DNA of 64,000 nt, taken from Paenimyroides ummariense. GTDB taxonomy: Bacteria > Bacteroidota > Bacteroidia > Flavobacteriales > Flavobacteriaceae. The notes under the pieces were generated by a model. It saw only the letters and a program-made list of their open reading frames with translations. It did not search any database and was not told where the DNA came from. This document shows positions 1-7,728 of this stretch, piece after piece (position 1 is the stretch's first letter; every line of letters begins with the position of its first letter). The stretch spans positions 1 through 64,000 of the forward strand of contig NZ_FOVI01000014.1 in NCBI RefSeq assembly GCF_900115115.1. Reading direction: 5' to 3'. Position numbers and translations under genes: made by a program.

Positions 1-1
1 A

Positions 2-460
2 CGTAGCGAGTTAGGTGTAAAACGAACACTTGATGAATTTGGAATACCACGAAGTACGTTTTACAAATGGTATAACAATTATCTTAAAGCAGGTTTTGAT
101 GGGTTAAAACCAACTAAAAGGCTAACTAACAAGCAATGGAACAGTATACCGGAAGATCAGAAAAATTTGGTAGTTGCATTAGCCTTGGAACATACAGAAT
201 TGTCCGCACGTGAACTAGCATATAAAATAACCGACGAGCAAGGCATTTATATTTCTGAATCAAGCGTGTACCGCATCCTAAAGCAGCGAGGGTTAATTGC
301 AGCACCAAATCATATTTTAATCGCAGCATCAAATCAATTTAAAGATAAAACCCAATTTGTTCACCAAATGTGGCAGACCGATTTTACTTATTTTAAAATC
401 ATAGGCTGGGGCTGGTATTATTTAAGTACTATTCTAGATTGCATTACTATTTTAAGATGA
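2..460 (+). pseudogene. IS3-family transposase fragment, truncated at both ends
   Basis: An open frame runs in from the left edge. It reads as the helix-turn-helix part of an IS3-type transposase (EFGIPRSTFYKWY, then SESSVYRILKQRGL) and continues into the start of the DDE integrase core (MWQTDFTYFKI, then WYYLSTILD). The first catalytic Asp is in QTDFTY and the second should be in STILD. Immediately after that the protein runs into a few unrelated residues and stops, so the rest of the core, including the catalytic Glu, is gone. The break lies near base 440. No right-hand inverted repeat is visible before the next gene. This is an inactive relic whose 5' part lies outside the window. Confidence 0.85.
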
Positions 461-486
461 TGTTACAGTGTAAAATTACAACCATT

Positions 487-873
487 TTACTCCGTTTGTG
501 TACTCACTGCCCAATAATTTCCTGCAAAATCATAGAAAGATCCTCTCATGTCCGGATCTCCAGATTTGTTGATTGGTTTTTCAATAGTTTCACATCCATT
601 TGCTATGGCTTTTTCAAATGTTGTTAATACATCGGGTACATATACATGCAGCATGGTTTTGTGTGCTTTATAGCTTTCTGTGCTGTTGCTCATCATTAGT
701 ACGCTATCGTCTAACTGTAATTCAATATGTGCAATCTTTCCGTTCTCGTGATTAAATCTTCTTAAAACTTTCGCATCGAAAATTACAGTGAGTAAGTCGG
801 TTAGTTTTTGGGCATCATCAACTATCAAGTAAGGCGATAGTGAATTATAATTGTTAGGTTTATACGTTTTCAT
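487..873 (-). CDS. VOC-family (glyoxalase/PhnB-like) protein
   Basis: A 128-residue protein with the vicinal oxygen chelate fold typical of PhnB-like and YcgI-like small proteins. It opens with SLSPYLIVDDAQKLTDLL, has the mid-domain strand IAHIELQLDDSVLMMSN, and ends with GSFYDFAGNYWAVSTQTE. The family includes glyoxalases, dioxygenases and drug-binding proteins, so the substrate cannot be told from sequence. The start is placed at the ATG at 873; another ATG lies at 879, and a longer reading would overlap the neighbouring gene's end. It follows the VOC gene at 887-1348 by 13 bases, so the two are probably cotranscribed. Confidence 0.8.
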   Translation of the reverse strand: MKTYKPNNYNSLSPYLIVDDAQKLTDLLTVIFDAKVLRRFNHENGKIAHIELQLDDSVLMMSNSTESYKAHKTMLHVYVPDVLTTFEKAIANGCETIEKPINKSGDPDMRGSFYDFAGNYWAVSTQTE

Positions 874-886
874 ATTCATTATGTGT

Positions 887-1348
887 TTAAAAATCTGCAA
901 TAATTAGTTTTTTCATTCCCATCATTTTTTTGAAAGCACCCGGTTTTTTGTTCAGTTCTTCCCAATTTTCAGGACAAACCTGCCAGCTTAATCCATACTT
1001 ATCCTTAAGCCAGCCGCAAACACTTTCTTCACCACCGTTGGCAGTTAACGAATCCCAATAATAATCAATTTCGGCTTGATTTTTACAAGGAATCATAAAT
1101 GAGACCGATTCATTGAACTTAAACATAGGACCGGCATTGATTCCGATAAAACGCATGCCCAGAATTTCGAATTCAACCGTAAGAATTTTTCCGGCAAGAT
1201 CTTTCTGAAATTCAGCCAATCCTTCTTCTTCGGTCATTGGATAATAAGTTGTTTGAATTATTTTCCCGTCTTTAAAAACAGACAGATAATAGTCTGCAGC
1301 TTCTTTTGCATTGCCGTCAAACCATAAATTTGGAACTATCTTTTGCAT
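887..1348 (-). CDS. VOC-family protein, 3-demethylubiquinone methyltransferase-like (PhnB type)
   Basis: A 153-residue protein of the PhnB-like VOC group that databases often label 3-demethylubiquinone-9 3-methyltransferase, a name that does not mean it is a methyltransferase. Diagnostic stretches are IVPNLWFDGNAKEAADYYLS at the N terminus, the central ISFMIPC-like strand (SFMIPCKNQAEIDYYWDSL) and CGWLKDKYGLSWQVCP near residue 115. Length fits the family. It is the first gene of a two-gene minus-strand unit with another VOC protein. No clear TAnnTTTG box was found upstream. Function is unknown beyond the fold. Confidence 0.85.
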   Translation of the reverse strand: MQKIVPNLWFDGNAKEAADYYLSVFKDGKIIQTTYYPMTEEEGLAEFQKDLAGKILTVEFEILGMRFIGINAGPMFKFNESVSFMIPCKNQAEIDYYWDSLTANGGEESVCGWLKDKYGLSWQVCPENWEELNKKPGAFKKMMGMKKLIIADF

Positions 1349-1667
1349 ATTTTTGATTTTAATTGAATAGCTAATTTAATGAATTTGGTTGGGGCTGTAA
1401 ATTGCCTTATGACAAGAATATATACGATTTATAATTGAATGCTTAAATATTGCTTTAAAATTGAATAATTGAACTTAATAATGATAATTATGTAACTATT
1501 TGTGATTGAGTAATGATTAATACAACGCTTTTATGATAAAACTAGATATTTAATCTATAAAATTTTTACATTATGATTGAAAAATTTTTAAATATTTTAA
1601 AATTTGAATACAACTTTTTTAATTAATAATGGTTAAAAATAAAAAATATTTCAAAAAATTAAAGATT

Positions 1668-1675
1668 TAATTTTG
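1668..1675 (+). promoter_or_regulatory. Promoter -7 box TAATTTTG for the small peptide at 1720
   Basis: Exact match to the Bacteroidota TAnnTTTG consensus, 44 bases before the ATG of a 28-codon reading frame that is followed by a strong terminator. No convincing TTG-type -33 element was seen. Confidence 0.5.
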
Positions 1676-1719
1676 CTGCGTATTAAGTTATCAGTATTAG
1701 CTAATTGAGTATTTTAATT

Positions 1720-1806
1720 ATGAAACAGAAATTATCTTATTTAGTTTGGGGTGCTCTTAGTTTATTATTCCCCTTTCTACTATGGTTAGGAGAGAAATTT
1801 ATGTAA
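1720..1806 (+). CDS. Predicted 28-residue single-pass membrane peptide
   Basis: ATG at 1720 opens a 28-codon frame ending in TAA at 1804-1806. The product starts MKQK, has a hydrophobic core (YLVWGALSLLFPFLLWLG) long enough for one membrane span, and ends EKFM. It is unlike shadow frames because it stands in an otherwise gene-free stretch, has a TAnnTTTG promoter box 44 bases upstream, and is followed 42 bases later by an intrinsic terminator. I do not recognise the family. The size and charge pattern would suit a regulatory or stress-related membrane microprotein, but that is only a guess. It may also be a decoy within a small RNA. Confidence 0.5.
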   Translation: MKQKLSYLVWGALSLLFPFLLWLGEKFM

Positions 1807-1848
1807 ATAGATTTCAAACCGATACTTTTATTCAAAGAAAGTATCTCT

Positions 1849-1871
1849 ACACCCTTCGGGGTGTTTTTTTT
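1849..1871 (+). terminator. Intrinsic terminator after the small peptide
   Basis: Six-base stem ACACCC/GGGTGT closed by a TTCG tetraloop and followed by a run of T. It ends the 1668-1806 transcription unit, independent of the minus-strand exporter gene beyond it. Confidence 0.85.
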
Positions 1872-1905
1872 ATGGTTTATAGCGAAATTATAAGGTACCT
1901 TATGA

Positions 1906-2817
1906 TTATACTTTTTTCGATTTGATGTTATTCATGAAACTTAAAATCTTCTTTTCGAACAAATTAAAGATTAATCCGCCCATAATAAAAAACGAAGCCC
2001 AGAGTTTCCAATCGGTTAATTGTTCACTTAAAAACAATGCAGAACTTAAAAATCCAACTACAGGAATTAGCAATGTAAACGGAACCACTGTTGATGTTGG
2101 ATACATTTTAATTAACAATCCCCAAATGCCGTAACCTAAATGAGTTGATATGTAAACAACGTAAGCAATTGCCGCTATTGCTGTCCAAGAAATATGTTCT
2201 AATGAATGTGTAATTGCTGTTGTACCATCGATAAAATAAGATGCACTTGCCATAAAGGGTAAGGCAACCAGATTTCCCCATACTACAAGCGAAAGCGGTG
2301 ATTCGGCGTTGATTTTTTTTGTGAACATATTTCCCGATGCCCAAGCAAACGAAGCTAATAAGGTTAGAATTAGTCCTATAAGTGTAACATCGCCACCAAC
2401 ATGTGCGGCAACAATTCCAATACCTGCAAACGAAACCAACGATCCAATAATTTTAAACCAATTAGGTTTTTCGTTAAAAAAAAGAAATGCCAATCCTATC
2501 GAAAAAAATACCTGAACCTGCATAACAAGCGATGCCAAACCGGGTGACAACCCAAGATGAATTCCGCTAAAAAGTAAACCGAACTGTAACGCAAAGTTAA
2601 ATAATCCGAAACCTATAATATATAAGATAGGAGCTTTAGGTCGGGGCAAAAAGAAAACAAACGGTAAAGCCGAAAGTGCAAAACGAATCGTACAAAAAAG
2701 AAATGGCGGCAGCTCTTTTAATCCTAAATATATTGCAATGAAATTTGTACCCCATACAAAAACAGTTACCAACACAAAAAAAAGATGTTTGGGAGTTAAA
2801 TTTATTGTTGTGCTCAT
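1906..2817 (-). CDS. EamA/DMT-superfamily exporter
   Basis: A 303-residue protein with about ten hydrophobic segments in the two-fold repeated EamA layout. The first repeat opens FVLVTVFVWGTNFIAIYLGL and contains PFLFCTIRFALSALP. The second opens GLILTLLASFAWASGNMFTKK. The pattern fits the drug/metabolite transporter superfamily, whose members export amino-acid derivatives or other metabolites in the inner membrane. The substrate is not predictable. The C terminus is basic (EKKILSFMNNIKSKKV). It stands alone on the minus strand, with an unusual structured element 145-260 bases upstream that might be its leader or a separate RNA. Confidence 0.88.
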   Translation of the reverse strand: MSTTINLTPKHLFFVLVTVFVWGTNFIAIYLGLKELPPFLFCTIRFALSALPFVFFLPRPKAPILYIIGFGLFNFALQFGLLFSGIHLGLSPGLASLVMQVQVFFSIGLAFLFFNEKPNWFKIIGSLVSFAGIGIVAAHVGGDVTLIGLILTLLASFAWASGNMFTKKINAESPLSLVVWGNLVALPFMASASYFIDGTTAITHSLEHISWTAIAAIAYVVYISTHLGYGIWGLLIKMYPTSTVVPFTLLIPVVGFLSSALFLSEQLTDWKLWASFFIMGGLIFNLFEKKILSFMNNIKSKKV

Positions 2818-2960
2818 ATTTATACGAAATAATTAGATATTTCTATTGAAATGCAAATGTCAGCAATCGGTTTTAATTATAAAGAATATTTTGTAAGTAT
2901 TAAAGAATATCTATACTGTGTTTTGAATGGACATTTCTTACAATATGTTATTATGAAGTA

Positions 2961-3077
2961 AAAAAAATAAAAAGTCCCCCGCCCAAACTAAAAATCTCAC
3001 CTTCTAATTCTTGAGTAAAAACCCCGTTAGGGGGACAATATATCGTTAGGTTGGGATATTTATAAGAAAGTGAGGGT
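2961..3077 (-). ncRNA. Candidate structured RNA or leader with interleaved complementary blocks
   Basis: On the minus strand, three blocks are followed by three complementary blocks in the same order. Block A is 3065-3074, pairing with 2996-3005 over ten pairs including one G-U. Block B is 3050-3055, pairing with 2982-2988 with one bulge. Block C is 3030-3036, pairing with 2974-2980 over seven G-C-rich pairs. A CCCC/GGGG hairpin with a four-base loop (3022-3033) ends in five T, and the last C block is followed by thirteen bases that are T apart from one A. The G-U pair of block A would be a C-A mismatch in a plus-strand RNA, so minus is the favoured strand. No promoter box was found, so the transcript is hypothetical. 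Confidence 0.4.
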
Positions 3078-3197
3078 GTAAATTTAATTATAATTATTCG
3101 GGATACAATATTTTTTCTCAAAAACTTAAACTTTATAGTACAATTTAAACTGCGGATGTAATATCTTTATATATGAATACAATTTCCGCTTGAATCA

Positions 3198-3725
3198 ATG
3201 CTTAAGAAAGATCAAAAATCAACAATCTACTATTATATTATTATTTTCCTTCGAATTGTAGGCGGAACAGTATTTATTCCTTCGGGATTACTTAAAATAC
3301 AAGGAAAACGGTTCTCGTACTTTTGTCCCGAAATGTATTCAGGCACTTTTTTTAACGAACTGCACCAAACAGGATTTTACTGGAATTTTTTAGGATTTTG
3401 TCAACTGCTCACGGCATTTTTGCTATTCAGCCAGCGATACACGGTATTGGCAGCGTTAATGTTTTTCAGTATATGCACAAACATTTTTATTTTTACATTA
3501 AGTGTTGGCTTAATTGATAAATCGATTATTATGATATTTATGATGAGCATTGCATCATTACTGATTTTATGGGATTGGAAAAATATCAAGCTGTTGTTTG
3601 GAAGAACTCCGGTTGAAAGTGTTATAGAAGATCACAAAAAAATTCCTGTTTCATTTCAAATAACCGGAACTATACTGTTTATTGTCGTAATTATTTTCTT
3701 TTTACTTGCTGATACATACTATTAG
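3198..3725 (+). CDS. DoxX-like small membrane protein
   Basis: A 175-residue integral membrane protein with about five hydrophobic segments. The first part (YYYIIIFLRIVGGTVFIPSG followed by LLKI) resembles the opening helix of DoxX/MauE-type proteins, and the middle segments (GFCQLLTAFLLFSQRYTVLA, then LMFFSICTNIFIF) match the remaining helices. A last span sits at the C terminus, ending in a short polar tail. DoxX relatives take part in thiosulfate or redox chemistry at the inner membrane, but many are uncharacterised. A weak promoter-like TATCTTTA lies about 35 bases before the ATG. It converges on the FMN reductase gene, with a shared terminator between. Confidence 0.65.
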   Translation: MLKKDQKSTIYYYIIIFLRIVGGTVFIPSGLLKIQGKRFSYFCPEMYSGTFFNELHQTGFYWNFLGFCQLLTAFLLFSQRYTVLAALMFFSICTNIFIFTLSVGLIDKSIIMIFMMSIASLLILWDWKNIKLLFGRTPVESVIEDHKKIPVSFQITGTILFIVVIIFFLLADTYY

Positions 3726-3740
3726 ATTTGATTTATCTGC

Positions 3741-3779
3741 AAAAAAAATCCCACTTTATCTATTTAAAGCAGGATTTTA
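3741..3779. terminator. Bidirectional terminator between convergent genes
   Basis: AAAATCC...CTTTA pairs with TAAAG...GGATTTT around a short loop with an internal mismatch. A-rich and T-rich flanks on either side allow use in both directions, between the genes ending at 3725 (+) and 3819 (-). Confidence 0.65.
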
Positions 3780-3818
3780 TTCAACTTTAATCAGTTGAAT
3801 CGAATAATTTTATATGAA

Positions 3819-4376
3819 TTATTTCAAAAGCTTTTCAGCAAAATCAATATAAGATTGTAATGCATCCTTAAGAAATTTAGCAGAATCTTCTTTAACCAAT
3901 TCACCTTTTTCATTAAAGTAATCTTGTACATTGGCCAAATATATTTCAGGTTGTTGTAAGGTAGGCATATTTAAAAAAGCCAGCGATTGCCTTAAATGAT
4001 GATTGGCACCAAAACCGCTAATTCCGCTAATTGATGAAGAAATAACCATTGCAGGCTTATTGTCCCAAACACTTTTTCCGTAAGGACGCGAACCAACATC
4101 TAACGCATTTTTTAAAGCTGCTGGTACAGACCTGTTGTGTTCGGGAGTAATAAAAATGATTCCATCCATACCTTTAACTTTATTTCTGAATTCAGCATAG
4201 TTTTCCGGTTCGTTTGCATCATCATAATCCTGATTGTAAATAGGTAAATCAGCAATTTCTATTTTTTCAAGTTGATATCCCGATGGTGTATTCGACATTA
4301 AAAAATCGGCTATTTTTTTTGTGTAAGCATCTTTTCTGATCGATCCTACAATAATTCCTATTTTCTTATTTTCCAT
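3819..4376 (-). CDS. NAD(P)H-dependent FMN reductase
   Basis: A 185-residue flavodoxin-fold enzyme of the NADPH-dependent FMN reductase family (chromate reductase/YieF/SsuE-like). The FMN phosphate loop is GSIRKDAYTKKIA near residue 9. The second flavin loop is TPEHNRSVPAALKNALD, and the region GKSVWDNKPAMVISSS-GISG is typical. It would transfer electrons from NAD(P)H to flavins, quinones or metals in the cytoplasm. The start is set at 4376 (MENKKIGIIVGS) because upstream codons add an unrelated tail. A 32-codon membrane peptide lies 43 bases upstream on the same strand and may be cotranscribed. Confidence 0.9.
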   Translation of the reverse strand: MENKKIGIIVGSIRKDAYTKKIADFLMSNTPSGYQLEKIEIADLPIYNQDYDDANEPENYAEFRNKVKGMDGIIFITPEHNRSVPAALKNALDVGSRPYGKSVWDNKPAMVISSSISGISGFGANHHLRQSLAFLNMPTLQQPEIYLANVQDYFNEKGELVKEDSAKFLKDALQSYIDFAEKLLK

Positions 4377-4419
4377 AACTATATTTTTAAGATCTACAAT
4401 GGTATATTTCAAATCATAA

Positions 4420-4518
4420 TTAACTCAATAAAAAATTGCTGGCATAAATTAGTATAGCTAATCCGCCAACAAATAAAAGTAAAATTGCTAAAAATTGAAT
4501 GTTTAATTTCTTTTTCAT
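4420..4518 (-). CDS. Predicted 32-residue single-pass membrane peptide
   Basis: A 33-codon frame on the minus strand, ATG at 4518 and TAA at 4420, too short for usual gene calling. The product begins MKKKLNIQ, continues as an uninterrupted hydrophobic stretch (FLAILLLFVGGLAILIYA) and ends SNFLLS, giving a positive-inside single span. It lies 43 bases before the FMN reductase start, in the same direction. An imperfect dyad sits upstream at 4531-4565. I do not recognise the family. It could instead be a remnant signal-anchor. Confidence 0.5.
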   Translation of the reverse strand: MKKKLNIQFLAILLLFVGGLAILIYASNFLLS

Positions 4519-4530
4519 CATAATAATATA

Positions 4531-4565
4531 AATAAGTGTTACGCTGATATTCAGCATTACTTATT
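4531..4565. promoter_or_regulatory. Imperfect dyad upstream of the small peptide
   Basis: AATAAGT...GCTGA is mirrored by TCAGC...ACTTATT around a three-base centre, with an uneven middle. There is no T run, so it is more likely an operator or an RNA hairpin in the 5' leader of the peptide at 4420-4518 than a terminator. Confidence 0.4.
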
Positions 4566-4986
4566 GTGCATATATTGTGCCATTAATTTACAATGAGCGG
4601 TTTGTAACTATATTTCTTGTAAACAAATACTTTGTAAATAGGGATTTGTTCTCAATATGATTAATTCTAACCTTCATTTGGAAAATATCTACAAAGTGTA
4701 AACTAATTCTATAAAATTTCAGGTATATAAATACACAAATATTCGTTTGATATGGTTTTTTAATGATGTTTTAATTTCATAATAATAATTTAACTGCTCT
4801 AATATATTTTTAATAATCTCAATAAAATAAAGGTTTTACTTTGGATATTATTAATACAGCATTCAATCAAACTACTTTTTAAAATGATATTATAAATAAT
4901 ACATTCATTATAAATTTTGATTTTGAATGAACAACATTTGTTGGCACAATTTTTATATTTTTCTATGTAATAAAAAAGGAAAAGCT
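4566..4986. other. AT-rich intergenic stretch with no supported gene
   Basis: About 420 bases with no credible reading frame, tRNA or strong hairpin in either direction. It contains scattered TGTAAA-like words but no clear TAnnTTTG box. It probably holds the promoters of the flanking divergent units. Confidence 0.5.
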
Positions 4987-5598
4987 ATGAAAATCGAAAA
5001 AATACAAGTACTAAATGATTCAAATGTTTTGAATAACAATTTAAAAAAAGTGATATTGATGAAAGTTGATATCGGTAATTTAGAAACAAAGCCTACAAAT
5101 ACAATTGATGGTTTTTCGGATCGATTAAAGGCTTTAATGCCGAGTTTATACACTTATAAAAATTCTGAAGGAACTCAAGGTAAATTTTTCCAATCTGTTG
5201 ATAGCGGAATATCTATTACAAACATTATAAATAGTATTGCTACAGAATTACAATGCCTTGCAGGTATGCAAACAGAACTTGGCACAATTGAACAAACTGA
5301 TACAAAAGGAGTTTACAACTTTACATTTAATTGTGTTGATGAAGATGCAGGTATGTACGCCGCGCTTGCCTCTGTTGAAATTGTAGAAGCATTAGTCAAC
5401 GGAAAACTGTATTTTATAAGACATGATATAGACCGCCTTAAATGTTTGTACCATCAAAATCAAGCTGCATTAGCAACAATAAAAGTTGCTGAAAATGTTC
5501 CGTATTTTAAATTAAACAAGCAAACCGTTCAGTGGGAAAATGGTGTAAAACAACAACATAAAATTAAATTTAATATTCCGTTATTACGGGTTATTTAA
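4987..5598 (+). CDS. Stand-alone cyanophycin synthetase N-terminal-like domain protein
   Basis: A 203-residue protein resembling only the N-terminal domain of cyanophycin synthetase (CphA). The signature features are present in order: DIGNLETKPTNTIDGFSDRL, ALMPSL, the GISITNIINSIATELQCLAG stretch, an EDAGMYAALASVEIVEALVNG segment, and a weaker match to the linker that precedes the ATP-grasp domain (NVPYFKLNKQTVQWENG). The protein stops there, so the ATP-grasp and Mur-ligase-like domains that polymerise Asp and Arg are absent, and no continuation lies downstream in any frame. ATG 4987 is chosen because it follows an A/G-rich AAAGGAAAAG; an upstream in-frame ATG adds an unlikely tail. Its role is unknown; it might bind a substrate or partner. 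Confidence 0.7.
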   Translation: MKIEKIQVLNDSNVLNNNLKKVILMKVDIGNLETKPTNTIDGFSDRLKALMPSLYTYKNSEGTQGKFFQSVDSGISITNIINSIATELQCLAGMQTELGTIEQTDTKGVYNFTFNCVDEDAGMYAALASVEIVEALVNGKLYFIRHDIDRLKCLYHQNQAALATIKVAENVPYFKLNKQTVQWENGVKQQHKIKFNIPLLRVI

Positions 5599-5678
5599 TT
5601 GTTTTAATTATAAAATTAGACTTAGATAATCTTTAATGTTTAAATCGAAATAGATTTTATCTTCATTATACAATTACG

Positions 5679-5686
5679 TACATTTG
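5679..5686 (+). promoter_or_regulatory. Promoter -7 box TACATTTG, seven bases before the ATG
   Basis: Matches TAnnTTTG. The closeness to ATG 5694 implies a leaderless or nearly leaderless transcript. Confidence 0.55.
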
Positions 5687-5693
5687 TTGTGTT

Positions 5694-5924
5694 ATGGAAG
5701 ATCAAAACAAAGAATTATTAGAACTAGCACATACAAAAATGCCCTTCGGAAAATTGCAAGGGCGTTTTTTAGTTGATATACCAGAGCCTTATTATGTTTG
5801 GTATAAAAACAAAGGTTTCCCGGCAGGTAAATTAGGTAAGCAGTTGGCTATGATGTACGAAATTAAACTCAACGGATTAGAGGTTTTAATACGAAATATC
5901 AAGAACAAATATCCAAAGCCGTAA
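5694..5924 (+). CDS. DUF3820 family protein
   Basis: A 76-residue protein with the complete DUF3820 signature: MPFGKLQGRFLVDIPEPYY, then VWYKNKGFPAGKLGKQLAM and EIKLNGLEVLI. The family is called putative quorum-sensing-regulated virulence factor from a Pseudomonas member, but its biochemical role is unknown, and in Bacteroidota it is a widespread small cytoplasmic protein. Length is typical. The -7 box lies only seven bases upstream of the ATG. The gene precedes pyrG by about 100 bases, but pyrG has its own promoter box. Confidence 0.88.
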   Translation: MEDQNKELLELAHTKMPFGKLQGRFLVDIPEPYYVWYKNKGFPAGKLGKQLAMMYEIKLNGLEVLIRNIKNKYPKP

Positions 5925-5947
5925 GCAAGTATAATTGTTAATAGTAA

Positions 5948-7645
<1,698 letters not shown>

Positions 7646-7728
7646 AACTTAAAAATGTTTGGTTGTTGTAAAATGACCGAACTTTTTTTGATTTTTTCAG
7701 TTTTAAAAGAAGAAAAAGATTTTCAAGA

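Noticed and set aside
487..1348. VOC pair as bleomycin or fosfomycin resistance genes.
   Set aside because: They lack the specific residues of those resistance proteins and fit generic PhnB-like VOC families.
4600..4700. TTTACA/TGTAAA words resembling the 51987-52047 operators.
   Set aside because: Spacing and symmetry are poor; similar words are expected by chance in AT-rich DNA.
4927..4986. Upstream in-frame ATG extending the CphA N-domain protein by 20 codons.
   Set aside because: The extension is unrelated to the domain, and ATG 4987 follows an A/G-rich stretch.
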